Translations under genes and position numbers: made by a program
Assembly: GCF_016462545.1 (NCBI RefSeq)
Contig: NZ_JAEMTA010000043.1
Location: 1 to 44,570 of the forward strand
Length of the DNA: 44,570 bases
Origin: Mycolicibacterium sp.
GTDB taxonomy: Bacteria; Actinomycetota; Actinomycetes; Mycobacteriales; Mycobacteriaceae
Reading direction: 5' to 3'
The notes under the pieces: model-generated
What the model was told of the DNA's origin: nothing
Seen by the model: only the letters and a program-made list of their open reading frames with translations
Databases searched by the model: none
Shown: piece by piece, positions 23,536 through 32,371 of the stretch
Position numbering within the stretch: position 1 is the stretch's first letter
How the letters are laid out: the number at the start of each line of letters is the position of its first letter

Positions 23536-25557
23536 CTATCCCTTGGTGAATCCGTTGGTCAAGGCGAATTCCTCGCTGGCGAACCAGATCTCGGCCTGGG
23601 CGCGATCGTACTGGCCGCTCCCCGGAGTCCAGTACAACCCGGTCTTGGTGTTTGCCTTGATCGGGTAGCCGTGGGGTGCGTCGAGCGGATCATCGGTGGC
23701 CAATCGCAGCGATGTCTCCGCGACCACCGGCTCGGTGAGGTGAATGGCGGCATGGCGCCCGCTAGGGGGCCCACTGTCCGGCTCGGATCCGTGCTCCGAC
23801 TCCGGCTCTAGCTCCGGTTCGAGATCCGGTTCTGACTGGAGCTCAGGTGCGTCGTCGTCGGACGCGATATCGACCAGGTCGGTATCGTCGGCCTCCTCTA
23901 GGGCGGAGAACCACGGACGCTCTGGCTCATCGGCGGTTCCCCCGAAGATCGGGGTGGGAGCCGTGTCGATGGCGTCCTGATCGCGGGCCAGGTCGGCCAC
24001 GAAGCCGTCGGACCCACCGTCGCGCGTGCCTGCTCCAGGCGGGTCACCGTGCACGTCGGCCGGCATCGCCCAGCTGCTTCGCCGGCCACGCCCGTCGTCA
24101 TCGTCGTCGTCCAGTGGGATCGGACCGGAATCGAAGTCATGGTCGTCGTAGTCGGGATCGTCGTAGTCGTCATCGAATCCGTCCAGCGGCGCGCGGTCGT
24201 CGTGTCGGCGTCGGTTCATCGACACCGCGGCCGCCACCACTCCGATCAACACCAGGATGGGCACGATGCCGAGCAGCCACCACCAGTTCGGGTGGAACCA
24301 CGACGAACCGCCGTCAGAGGCTGCCTCCGCGGCGGGTTGGGACTGTGGAGCACCTCCCCCAGGTACTTCCAACCCCTTGAGCTGGGACTGCAGACTGGGC
24401 GGCTCAGTGGTGAATTCGTTTGTCGACTTGTTCCAGGAGATGGCGCCACCGTTGAACTTCTGCGTGACGACGTCATCGCTCGCGGTCTGATCCGCGGTCG
24501 GGGCGCCCAGTTCACCGGTCGCCCCGCCCAGTTTCGCCCACGCCGCGTTCATCGCCCCGCGCACGATCACGGCACCGAAGTCGGGCGTCCAGAAGATCAC
24601 GGGCTGATCGGCGGCGGCGAAGCTCGCGATCTTGCTCATCGGCGCGAGGCCGCCATCGCTCTCGGTGCTCGTCGGGAAACCCAGATCGCCCTCTGGACCT
24701 CCGACGCTCTCGTACTTGGCCAGCACCTGGCCGGTGAGGACGTTGGCGCCCGTCGCGGGGCTGTAGAAGATCTTCCCGCCGGCGTAATTCTGCCCGGCGC
24801 CGTCCGCACCGATCGCGTACTGACCGCCGTCGGTAGCGCCCAGTGGTCCGAGCGGGCCCCCGGCTGCCCGGCGGGCAGCGTCGATGGCCGTGGTCACATC
24901 GCCCGGAACCTCGACGCCCGTCAACTGTTCGGCCAGTTCTGGCGGCGTAGTCGTGAACGCCTTCGTCTTTCGGTTCCACGTGAGCTGGCCGCCCGTGAAC
25001 GTCTGGCTCACCTCGTCGCCACGATAGGCCTCGTCGTCGGTCGGGACGCCGAGGACGCCCGCGGACCCTCCGAGCTTGTCCCAGGCTGCGTTGATGGCCC
25101 CCCGCACCACGCGCGCGCCGGTATCGGGAGTCCAGAAGATGACCGGCCGATCGGCGGCGCTGAAAGTCGTGTTGCGACTGCCCGGCGCCTTGCCGTCGCC
25201 CTCGTCGATCGTCGGGAAACCCAGGTCGCCATCGGCCGGGCCACCCAGCGACTGGTACTCATCGAGGATCGCACCTCGCATCGCGTGAGCACCGGTGTCC
25301 GGGGTGAAGAAGATCTTTCCGCCCGCGAAGTTCTGACCGAAGCCCGTACCCGCGGGGTACACCCCGCCGTCCTTGATGCCGAGGGGCCCGCCCGGGCCCC
25401 CTCCTGCGTCCCACGCTGCGGTGATGGCGGCGTCAGCGTCGCCCTCGGGCGTCGCGGCCGCGAGGGGTGCGACGAGCAGGGCGGCAGCCATCACCGCGAC
25501 GATGCCGACAACCGTGCGTCCGATCGTCCTGCCCAGCCGGGTTCTAAGCCCCGTCAT
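23536..25557 (-). CDS. LGFP-repeat membrane protein with C-terminal 'sunset'-like motif
   Basis: A 673-residue envelope protein, the probable counterpart of Rv2721c. A signal sequence (residues 1-35) leads into two tandem, clearly homologous blocks, about 40-218 and 222-398. Each contains GGPLG, GDLGFPT, PVIFWTPD, VRGAxNAAW and a closing LEVPG/VEVPG; these are LGFP repeats, known from corynebacterial wall-anchoring proteins. One transmembrane helix follows (about 426-447), then a very acidic low-complexity tail and a terminal module YPIKANTKTGLYWTPGS to FASEEFAL, resembling the small 'sunset' domain. The ATG at 25557 has GGGAGGA upstream. The topology suggests an outside LGFP array and a cytoplasmic tail; the function is inferred. 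Confidence 0.85.
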   Translation of the reverse strand: MTGLRTRLGRTIGRTVVGIVAVMAAALLVAPLAAATPEGDADAAITAAWDAGGGPGGPLGIKDGGVYPAGTGFGQNFAGGKIFFTPDTGAHAMRGAILDEYQSLGGPADGDLGFPTIDEGDGKAPGSRNTTFSAADRPVIFWTPDTGARVVRGAINAAWDKLGGSAGVLGVPTDDEAYRGDEVSQTFTGGQLTWNRKTKAFTTTPPELAEQLTGVEVPGDVTTAIDAARRAAGGPLGPLGATDGGQYAIGADGAGQNYAGGKIFYSPATGANVLTGQVLAKYESVGGPEGDLGFPTSTESDGGLAPMSKIASFAAADQPVIFWTPDFGAVIVRGAMNAAWAKLGGATGELGAPTADQTASDDVVTQKFNGGAISWNKSTNEFTTEPPSLQSQLKGLEVPGGGAPQSQPAAEAASDGGSSWFHPNWWWLLGIVPILVLIGVVAAAVSMNRRRHDDRAPLDGFDDDYDDPDYDDHDFDSGPIPLDDDDDDGRGRRSSWAMPADVHGDPPGAGTRDGGSDGFVADLARDQDAIDTAPTPIFGGTADEPERPWFSALEEADDTDLVDIASDDDAPELQSEPDLEPELEPESEHGSEPDSGPPSGRHAAIHLTEPVVAETSLRLATDDPLDAPHGYPIKANTKTGLYWTPGSGQYDRAQAEIWFASEEFALTNGFTKG

Positions 25558-25681
25558 TGCGTCCTCCCAGCGAGCTGCGCCGGACTCCCTTGAGTTCCGC
25601 GTCCGTCAACTCTGCGTCAGTCGACGTCCATCTTGAGGGATATCCACCCCGTCCGCGGAAAGTGTCGCGCGAACGGGCTGC

Positions 25682-26839
25682 CTAGACGCCGACGCTGCGG
25701 CCGATGATCTCCTTCATGATCTCCGTCGTTCCGCCGTAAATCGTCTGCACCCGCGAGTCGAGATAGGCGCGAGCGACGGGGTACTCCCGCATGTAGCCGT
25801 AGCCGCCGTGCAGCTGCAGGCAACGGTCGATCAGGTGCACCTGCTTCTCGGTGGTCCACCACTTGGCCATTGCGGCCTGCTCGGCGGTCAGCTTCTCGTC
25901 GAGGTGCAGGCGGACGAACTCGTCGACCATCATCCGCACCGCGGTCGCTTCGGTGGCCAGCTCGGCAAGGAGGAACCGGCTGTTCTGGAAACTGCCGATC
26001 GGCTTGCCGAAGGCCTTGCGATCCTTGGTGTACTGAACGGTCTGCTCGAGCACGGCCTCCATGCCCGCGGCAGCGCCGATCGCGATCGAGATACGTTCCT
26101 GAGGCAGGTTCTGCATCAGGTAGATGAAGCCCTGGCCCTCCTCGCCGAGCACGTTCTCGGCGGGCACCTTGACATCGGTGAACGACAGCTCCGCCGTGTC
26201 CTGCGCGTCCATCCCGATCTTGTCGAGGTGGCGGCCGCGTTCGAACCCCTCCATTCCGCGCTCGACGACCAGCAACGAGAAGCCCAGCGCACCCTTGTCC
26301 GGGTCCGTGCACGCCACCACGATCACCAGATCGGCGTGAATGCCGTTGGTGATGAACGTCTTCGAGCCGTTGAGGACGTAGTGATCGCCGTCCTTGACGG
26401 CGCGGGTCTTGATGCCCTGCAGATCACTGCCGGTACCCGGTTCGGTCATGGCGACGGCGGTGATGATTTCACCGCTGCAGAAGCCCGGCAGCCAGCGCTG
26501 CTTCTGCTCCTCGGTGGTCAGCCTCATCAGATAGGGCGCGATGACGTCGTTCTGCAGCGGGAACCCCAGTCCGCTGAAACGCGCGGCGGAGATCTCCTCG
26601 GTGAGGATCGTGTTGTAGCGGAAGTCGTCGTTGCCGCCGCCGCCGTACTCCTCGGGCACGGCCATGCCCAGGAAGCCCTGTTTACCCGCCTCGAGCCAGA
26701 CGCCGCGATCGACGATCTTGTCCTTCTCCCACTGGTCGTGGAACGGCGCGACCTGACGGTCGAGGAATCCCCGGAACGACTCGCGAAAGAGGTCGTGCTC
26801 GGGTTCGAACAGGGTGCGGTCGTACTTGATGACGCCCAT
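25682..26839 (-). CDS. fadE20: Acyl-CoA dehydrogenase FadE20 (long-chain type)
   Basis: An FAD enzyme that forms the trans-2 double bond in acyl-CoA during beta-oxidation. The 385-residue protein shows the standard signatures VAMTEPGTGSDL and DRKAFGKPIGSFQ, and ends QLHGGYGYMREYPVARAYLD. It has YGGTTEIMKE where medium-chain enzymes carry the catalytic Glu; in the long-chain group the base sits in the LPQERxxIA helix, and LPQERISIA is present. This points to a long-chain-type active site. The ATG at 26839 has GGAGG six bases upstream. It is divergent from the molybdopterin enzyme across a nested palindrome. Confidence 0.93.
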   Translation of the reverse strand: MGVIKYDRTLFEPEHDLFRESFRGFLDRQVAPFHDQWEKDKIVDRGVWLEAGKQGFLGMAVPEEYGGGGNDDFRYNTILTEEISAARFSGLGFPLQNDVIAPYLMRLTTEEQKQRWLPGFCSGEIITAVAMTEPGTGSDLQGIKTRAVKDGDHYVLNGSKTFITNGIHADLVIVVACTDPDKGALGFSLLVVERGMEGFERGRHLDKIGMDAQDTAELSFTDVKVPAENVLGEEGQGFIYLMQNLPQERISIAIGAAAGMEAVLEQTVQYTKDRKAFGKPIGSFQNSRFLLAELATEATAVRMMVDEFVRLHLDEKLTAEQAAMAKWWTTEKQVHLIDRCLQLHGGYGYMREYPVARAYLDSRVQTIYGGTTEIMKEIIGRSVGV

Positions 26840-26882
26840 GGAGGACCTCCGGATCGGCGAAGCGGGAATGTGCTCGACGATA

Positions 26883-26915
26883 TACCACCCAACCGGATGG
26901 TTGATACCGGTGGTA
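26883..26915. promoter_or_regulatory. Nested inverted repeat between fadE20 and the molybdopterin oxidoreductase
   Basis: Outer arms TACCAC (26883-26888) and GTGGTA (26910-26915) enclose inner arms CAACC (26890-26894) and GGTTG (26899-26903) around GGAT. The inner palindrome CAACCGGATGGTTG resembles TetR-family operators. It sits 44 bases upstream of the fadE20 ATG and 51 bases upstream of the opposite ATG, where it could control both. No regulator gene is adjacent. Confidence 0.55.
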
Positions 26916-26954
26916 GCGGCGTCACGGACCCGTCAGGTGATGTCCCGCGGCCCT

Positions 26955-26960
26955 TAAGCT
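26955..26960 (+). promoter_or_regulatory. -10 box for a leaderless oxidoreductase transcript
   Basis: TAAGCT ends exactly 6 nt before the ATG at 26967, and no Shine-Dalgarno is present. A leaderless message is predicted. Confidence 0.55.
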
Positions 26961-26966
26961 CTTCAC

Positions 26967-29282
26967 ATGGCCAGCGCCAAGACGTCGCTCACGCACTGGG
27001 GTGCGTTCACCGCAGACGTTCGCGACGGTGACATCGCAGCCGTCCGACCGTACGAGGGCGACGCCGACCCCTCACCCCTGCTCGGCAACCTCGCCGGGTC
27101 GATTCGGCACCATTCCCGCATCGCGGGCCCGGCTGTCCGCCGCGGGTGGCTCGACGATGGTCCCGGGCCGAGTGCCCGCCGCGGTGCCGACGAGTTCGTC
27201 GCGGTGTCGTGGGACGAGTTGACCGAATTGCTGGCAGGCGAGTTGCGCCGCATCGTCGACGCCCACGGAAACGAGGCCATCTACGGCGGGTCGTACGGAT
27301 GGGCCAGCGCGGGGCGCTTTCACCACGCCCAAAGCCAGGTGCACCGGTTCTTGAAACTCCTTGGTGGATATACTTTTTCGAGGCACTCCTACAGCCTCGG
27401 CGCCACCGGGGTGATCATGCCGCGAGTCGTCGGTACTCACGACGGCCTCTTTCAACGCTCCACGGCGTGGCGCGTCATCGCCGAGAACACGGATCTCCTG
27501 GTGTGTTTCGGCGGCGTCGGCGTGAAGAACTCCGCCGTCAACCCGGGCGGGGCCACCGAACATCCCACGCGTGCGGCATTACAGGGTGTTCGCGACCGCG
27601 GCGGCCAGATCGTCTCCTTGAGCCCGCTGCGCGACGACACCAGCGGGGAATGCGAGTGGTTGGCGCCGCTGCCGGGCACCGACGTGGCGATCATGTTGGC
27701 GTTGGCATACGTGCTTGCGACCGAGGATCTGGCCGATCGCGACTTCCTCGACACCCACTGCACGGGCTACCCACGGTTCGAGCGTTACCTGCTCGGCGCC
27801 GACGACGGCGTACCGAAGTCGCCGCAATGGGCTGCGGCCATCAGCGGACTCGCCGCCGAGGAGCTCGTCTCGTTGGCCCGACGGATGGCGACCAAGCGCA
27901 CCATCGTGATGGTCAGCTGGTCGCTGCAACGCGTGCGCTATGGCGAACAGGCGCCCTGGATGGGGCTGACGCTCGCGGCGATGCTCGGCCAGATCGGGCT
28001 GCCCGGAGGCGGTTTTGGGCACGGGTACGGATCGCAGAACGAACTCGGCATGGCGCCGTTGCGCTGCCCGCTACCCACCTTTCCGCAGGGCGCCAACCCC
28101 GTCTCGACGTTCATTCCGGTGGCGGCGATCAGCGACCTGCTCCTGCACCCGGGCGAACAGTTCGACTTCAACGGCAGGACGTTGACCTACCCCGACATCA
28201 AGTGTGTGTACTGGGCGGGCGGCAATCCCTTTCACCATCACCAGAACCTTCCGCGGCTGCGGCGGGCGCTGGGCCGGGTCGACACGGTAGTCGTGCACGA
28301 TCCGTACTGGACGGCGATGGCCAAGCACGCCGACATCGTCGTGCCGTCGACGACCCCCTTCGAGCGCGAGGACTATTCCGGCTCCAAGAACGACCCTCTC
28401 CTGGTGGCCATGCCCGCGCTGGCAGAGCCGTATGCGGAGTCGCGCGACGATTACAGCACGTTCGCGGCGCTGGCCCAACGGCTCGGTTTCGGCGAGCAGT
28501 TCACCGAAGGTCGTGACGCGCGGGAATGGCTCGTCCACATGTACGAGACGTGGTCGTCGCGATTGGACTTCGAGGTGCCGTCCTTCGACGAGTTCTGGGC
28601 GGCGGGCCGATTGCGGCTGCCGACCGAGACCGGGTTGTCGCTCCTCGCCGACTTCCGCGCCAATCCCGTCGCCCATCGACTGGGCACCCCCAGCGGGCGG
28701 ATCGAGATCTTCTCGCATGACATCGACGGGTTCGGCTACGACGACTGCGCGGGCCATCCGACGTGGTTCGAGCCGGACGAGTGGCTCGGCGGCGCGCGCG
28801 CCGCGCACTACCCCTTGCACCTGTTGGCCAACCAGCCCGCGACGCGGTTGCACAGCCAATTGGACGGCGGTAAGGCCAGCATGGACTCCAAAGTGCAAGG
28901 GCGCGAGCCGATCCGGATGCATCCCGACGATGCGCAGCGGCGCGGCCTGACCGCAGGGCAGGTGGTGCGTGTCTTCAACGACCGCGGTTCGTGCCTGGCG
29001 GGCCTCGTCGTCGACGACGCCCTTCGCCCCAGCGTGGTGCAACTGTCGACCGGCGCGTGGTACGACCCCGAGGACCCGGCTGATCCCGACGCCATGTGTG
29101 TGCACGGCAACCCCAACGTGCTGACTGCCGACGTCGGAACGTCGTCACTTGCCAAGGGATGCACCGGCGCCCACGTGCTGGTCGAGGTCGAGCGTTTCGA
29201 CGGTCCGTTGCCGCCGGTGCGGGCGCATCAGCCGCCGACGATCCTCAGGCGACCGGATGGCCGCCCGAGGGCCGACCGCTAG
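26967..29282 (+). CDS. Molybdopterin-dependent oxidoreductase, DMSO/biotin-sulfoxide reductase type
   Basis: A 771-residue bis-MGD enzyme of the DMSO reductase family, closest in appearance to BisC/TorA-type S- or N-oxide reductases. The N-terminus has no CxxC 4Fe-4S motif, so it belongs to the subgroup without an iron-sulfur cluster. The likely molybdenum ligand is the serine in RHSYSLGATGVIM (about residue 145). Cofactor segments include YWAGGNPFHHHQNL and VVPSTTPFEREDYSG, and the C-terminal molydopterin dinucleotide-binding domain has LHLLANQPATRLHSQLD and GQVVRVFNDRGS. There is no twin-arginine signal, so it should be cytoplasmic. It is encoded alone; the electron donor and substrate are unknown. 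It overlaps the helicase stop by 4 nt. Confidence 0.87.
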   Translation: MASAKTSLTHWGAFTADVRDGDIAAVRPYEGDADPSPLLGNLAGSIRHHSRIAGPAVRRGWLDDGPGPSARRGADEFVAVSWDELTELLAGELRRIVDAHGNEAIYGGSYGWASAGRFHHAQSQVHRFLKLLGGYTFSRHSYSLGATGVIMPRVVGTHDGLFQRSTAWRVIAENTDLLVCFGGVGVKNSAVNPGGATEHPTRAALQGVRDRGGQIVSLSPLRDDTSGECEWLAPLPGTDVAIMLALAYVLATEDLADRDFLDTHCTGYPRFERYLLGADDGVPKSPQWAAAISGLAAEELVSLARRMATKRTIVMVSWSLQRVRYGEQAPWMGLTLAAMLGQIGLPGGGFGHGYGSQNELGMAPLRCPLPTFPQGANPVSTFIPVAAISDLLLHPGEQFDFNGRTLTYPDIKCVYWAGGNPFHHHQNLPRLRRALGRVDTVVVHDPYWTAMAKHADIVVPSTTPFEREDYSGSKNDPLLVAMPALAEPYAESRDDYSTFAALAQRLGFGEQFTEGRDAREWLVHMYETWSSRLDFEVPSFDEFWAAGRLRLPTETGLSLLADFRANPVAHRLGTPSGRIEIFSHDIDGFGYDDCAGHPTWFEPDEWLGGARAAHYPLHLLANQPATRLHSQLDGGKASMDSKVQGREPIRMHPDDAQRRGLTAGQVVRVFNDRGSCLAGLVVDDALRPSVVQLSTGAWYDPEDPADPDAMCVHGNPNVLTADVGTSSLAKGCTGAHVLVEVERFDGPLPPVRAHQPPTILRRPDGRPRADR

Positions 29283-30649
29283 GAGCTCGTCTGAGCCCGG
29301 CCGGAGCCGGACCTGGGGCGACGGGGACCGCCGCCGCGACGCGCACCGCCACCCGAGCCGGCCGGTCGGCCGTTGGAGGCATTGCCGCGGAACGGCGTGC
29401 CGTTGCCGCGTCCCGATCCACCGGTGCCGCGGTTGCCGCCGCGCGACGGCTGAACGGCCGGCCGCACGGGTGGCTCGCGGTGGGGAGCAATCTCGCCGAC
29501 GAGCTCGAGCACGCTGGCCGAGTCGGCCCGCACCTGCTGCGGCTGAGCCGTGATCCCGGCCTTGCGCAGCAGCTGCTGGGTATCGCGGCGCTGTTCGGGC
29601 AACACCACGGTCACCACGTCACCCGCGCTGCCCGCTCGCGCCGTGCGGCCCGAACGATGCAGGTAGGCCTTGTGCTCGACGGGCGGATCGACGTGTACGA
29701 CGAGTTCGACGTCGTCGACGTGGACACCGCGCGCGGCGATGTCGGTGGCGACGAGCACACGCGCGTCACCCGAGCTGAACGCCGCGAGGTTGCGGTCCCG
29801 CGCCGGCTGCGACAGGTTGCCGTGCAGGTCCACCGAAGGCACACCGGCGTCGGTGAGCTGCTTGGCAAGTTTGCGGGCCTGATGCTTGGTGCGCATGAAC
29901 AGGATTCGGCGACCCGTACCCGACGCGAGGCGGTGCACCAGCTGGGTCTTCTCCTGCGCGCCGGACACGTGATAGACGTGGTGCGTCATGGCGACCGGCG
30001 GTGCATCGATCTCGTCGACGGAGTGGGTGACGGGATTGCGCAGGAAGCGCTGCACCAGCTTGTCGACGCCATTGTCCAGCGTCGCCGAGAAGAGCAGTCG
30101 CTGTCCGCCCGCGGGCGTCGCCGCGAGGATGCGCGTCACACCGGGCAGGAACCCGAGGTCGGCCATGTGATCAGCCTCGTCGAGCACCGTGATCTGGACG
30201 GCGTCGAGCGCGATGTGGCGTTGCTTCATGAGGTCTTCGAGGCGGCCCGGGCAGGCGACCACGATGTCGACGCCGGCACGCAGCGCACTGACCTGCCGAC
30301 TCTGAGACACCCCACCGAAGATGGTGGTGACGTTCATGCCGAGTGCCCGGGCCAGCGGCTCGATGACTGCGGTGATCTGGGTGGCCAGTTCGCGCGTCGG
30401 CGCCAGGACCAGGCCGGTCGGCTTGGAGGGACGCCGCTGTCCTCCAGCGAGGCCTGCGACCAGCGGAATGGAGAAGGCCAGCGTCTTTCCGCTGCCGGTC
30501 TTTCCGCGACCGAGCACGTCGCGGCCAGCGAGCGTGTCGGGCAGCGTGTCGGCCTGGATCGGAAACGGGCTGTTGATGCCCTGGTCGGCGAGGACGCGGC
30601 TGACGCGCTCTGGGACGCCGAGGGATTCGAAAGTGGGTTCTACGGTCAT
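29279..30649 (-). CDS. DEAD-box RNA helicase, RhlE-like
   Basis: An ATP-dependent RNA helicase of 456 residues. The motifs in order are the Q-motif (FESLG to PFPIQ), GKTGSGKT, PTRELA, DEAD (VLDEADHMADLG), SAT (LLFSATLD), the RILFMRTKHQARKLA strand, DLHGNLSQPARDR, VATDIAARGVHV and HRSGRTARAG. The C-terminal tail of about 70 residues is rich in Arg and Gly (RGGNRGTGGSGRGNG), typical of RNA-binding extensions. The ATG at 30649 opens MTVEPTFESLG with GAAAGG ten bases upstream; an ATG at 30682 is an alternative. It probably acts in RNA remodelling, ribosome assembly or cold adaptation. Its stop shares CTAG with the oxidoreductase stop. Confidence 0.92.
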   Translation of the reverse strand: MTVEPTFESLGVPERVSRVLADQGINSPFPIQADTLPDTLAGRDVLGRGKTGSGKTLAFSIPLVAGLAGGQRRPSKPTGLVLAPTRELATQITAVIEPLARALGMNVTTIFGGVSQSRQVSALRAGVDIVVACPGRLEDLMKQRHIALDAVQITVLDEADHMADLGFLPGVTRILAATPAGGQRLLFSATLDNGVDKLVQRFLRNPVTHSVDEIDAPPVAMTHHVYHVSGAQEKTQLVHRLASGTGRRILFMRTKHQARKLAKQLTDAGVPSVDLHGNLSQPARDRNLAAFSSGDARVLVATDIAARGVHVDDVELVVHVDPPVEHKAYLHRSGRTARAGSAGDVVTVVLPEQRRDTQQLLRKAGITAQPQQVRADSASVLELVGEIAPHREPPVRPAVQPSRGGNRGTGGSGRGNGTPFRGNASNGRPAGSGGGARRGGGPRRPRSGSGRAQTSS

Positions 30650-30732
30650 TGTGTGATGCCTTTCCGGCATGGGTGCGGCCACGTCAGCGCAAGACGTTGA
30701 GGGTCAGGCGAATTCAGGGCTCGATGGGCGAG

Positions 30733-30748
30733 ATTGCCGGCGGGCAAT
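30733..30748. promoter_or_regulatory. Small perfect hairpin in the helicase leader region
   Basis: ATTGCC (30733-30738) and GGCAAT (30743-30748) pair perfectly around GGCG, about 85 bases upstream of the helicase start. It could be a leader structure or an operator. The 276-base interval 30650-30925 otherwise shows no gene. Confidence 0.3.
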
Positions 30749-30905
30749 ATCGATCGCCGCGAGAAGAGCTAGTGCAATGCACTGATCGCCAGAATGCGGT
30801 GAGCCACGTCACTGTGGTCGGAGGCATCGGGTGATCGAGCGTTCCACGACGTGTTGACGGCGCAGAGCGACACCAACATTGCCTCGAAGTCTACCGCACC
30901 CCTGC

Positions 30906-30925
30906 CCCGCCACCACCCCGGCGGG
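30906..30925 (-). terminator. Possible terminator hairpin after hflX
   Basis: Arms CCCGCC (30906-30911) and GGCGGG (30920-30925) form a 6-bp GC stem directly after the hflX stop. There is no U-tract and the stem is short. Confidence 0.35.
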
Positions 30926-32359
30926 CTAGAAGGTGACGAAGTCGTTCAGGCCGGCAGCCAACGCCGCGGGCACCCGCGCCTTGATGCGCGTGCCGGTTTC
31001 GGTGTGCTCGGTGACGTCGACACGTCCCTCGGCGTGCATGCGCGCGATCAGTTCGCCACGGCCATAGGGGATCGTGACGTCCACGGTCACGTCCTTCGGC
31101 ACGACCATCTCGCTCATCCGACGTCGAAGACGTTCCAGACCATCGCCGGTGCGCGCCGAGACGAACTCCGCCTCGGGCAGAGCGCGCCGCAACTGGGCCA
31201 GCCCGAGCCCCGTCGCCGCGTCAATCTTGTTGACCACCAACAACTCCGGCGGAGGTGCGATGTCGTATTCCTGCGCGACGTCGAGAACGACCTTGCGCAC
31301 CGCGTTGACCTGCGCCAACGGATTGACGTCCGAGCCGTCGATCACGTGCACCAACAGTTCGGCTTCGACGACCTCTTCGAGCGTCGATCGGAAGGCTTCG
31401 ACCAACTGGGTCGGAAGGTGGCGCACGAACCCGACGGTATCGGTCAGTACGAAGGGCCGACCATCGGCGAAATGCCCACGGCGGGTGGTCGGTTCGAGCG
31501 TGGCGAAGAGCGCGTTCTCGACGAGGACGCCCGCGCCCGTGAGGGCGTTGAGCAAGCTCGACTTGCCCGCGTTGGTGTAGCCGACGATGGCGATGGACGC
31601 GACGTCGCTATGCAACCGGCGTCCACGCTGCGTGTCGCGCACCTTCTTCATGTCCTTGATCTCGCGGCGCAGCTTGGACATTCGCTCGCGGATCCGGCGA
31701 CGGTCGGTCTCTATCTTGGTCTCACCGGGTCCGCGGGTACCCACTCCCCCGCCGCTGCCGCCGGCACCACCACCCTGGCGCGACATCGACTCGCCCCAGC
31801 CGCGCAGCCTGGGCAACATGTACTCCATCTGGGCGAAGGCGACCTGCGCCTTGCCCTCCGCGGACGTCGCGTGCTGGGCGAAGATGTCGAGGATCAACGC
31901 CGTGCGGTCGATCACCTTGACCTTCACGATCTTCTCGAGTGCGTTGAGCTGCCCGGGGGTCAGCTCGCCGTCGAAGATGACGGTGTCGGCGCCGGTGGCC
32001 ACGACGATGTCGCGGAGTTCCTTGGCCTTGCCCGAGCCGATGTAGGTGCCTGCGTCGGGTTTGTCCCGCCGCTGCACCATGCCCTCGAGCACCTCCGAGC
32101 CGGCCGTCTCGGCCAGTGCCGCCAGCTCCGCCATGCTGGCGTCGGCTTCGGCGGCGGTGCCCTCGGTCCATACGCCGACGAGCACGACGCGCTCGAGCCG
32201 CAGCTGCCGGTATTCGACCTCGGTGACGTCGGTGAGTTCGGTGGACAGGCCCGCCACCCGACGCAGGGCCGAGCGGTCTTCGAGGTCGAGTTCGCCCGTA
32301 CTGGGCAGTCTGGGAGTCGTCATGTAGTTAGAGATGTTGCCCTTTCTCGGCAGTGTCAT
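30926..32359 (-). CDS. hflX: Ribosome-associated GTPase HflX
   Basis: A GTPase that splits or rescues stalled 70S ribosomes during stress. The 477-residue protein has the N-terminal HflX domain (TDVTEVEYRQLRLERVVLVG, DAGTYIGSGKAKELRDIV), a glycine-rich loop (RQGGGAGGSGGGVGTRGPGETKIE) and a coiled coil (RRRIRERMSKLRREIKDMKK). The G domain follows with G1 GYTNAGKSS, G3 DTVGF and G4 NKID. It lies 12 bases after dapF in the same operon. I use the ATG at 32359; an in-frame ATG at 32323 lies close to where homology begins but has only a distant purine run upstream. Confidence 0.95.
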   Translation of the reverse strand: MTLPRKGNISNYMTTPRLPSTGELDLEDRSALRRVAGLSTELTDVTEVEYRQLRLERVVLVGVWTEGTAAEADASMAELAALAETAGSEVLEGMVQRRDKPDAGTYIGSGKAKELRDIVVATGADTVIFDGELTPGQLNALEKIVKVKVIDRTALILDIFAQHATSAEGKAQVAFAQMEYMLPRLRGWGESMSRQGGGAGGSGGGVGTRGPGETKIETDRRRIRERMSKLRREIKDMKKVRDTQRGRRLHSDVASIAIVGYTNAGKSSLLNALTGAGVLVENALFATLEPTTRRGHFADGRPFVLTDTVGFVRHLPTQLVEAFRSTLEEVVEAELLVHVIDGSDVNPLAQVNAVRKVVLDVAQEYDIAPPPELLVVNKIDAATGLGLAQLRRALPEAEFVSARTGDGLERLRRRMSEMVVPKDVTVDVTIPYGRGELIARMHAEGRVDVTEHTETGTRIKARVPAALAAGLNDFVTF

Positions 32360-32371
32360 GCATCCGAATTT

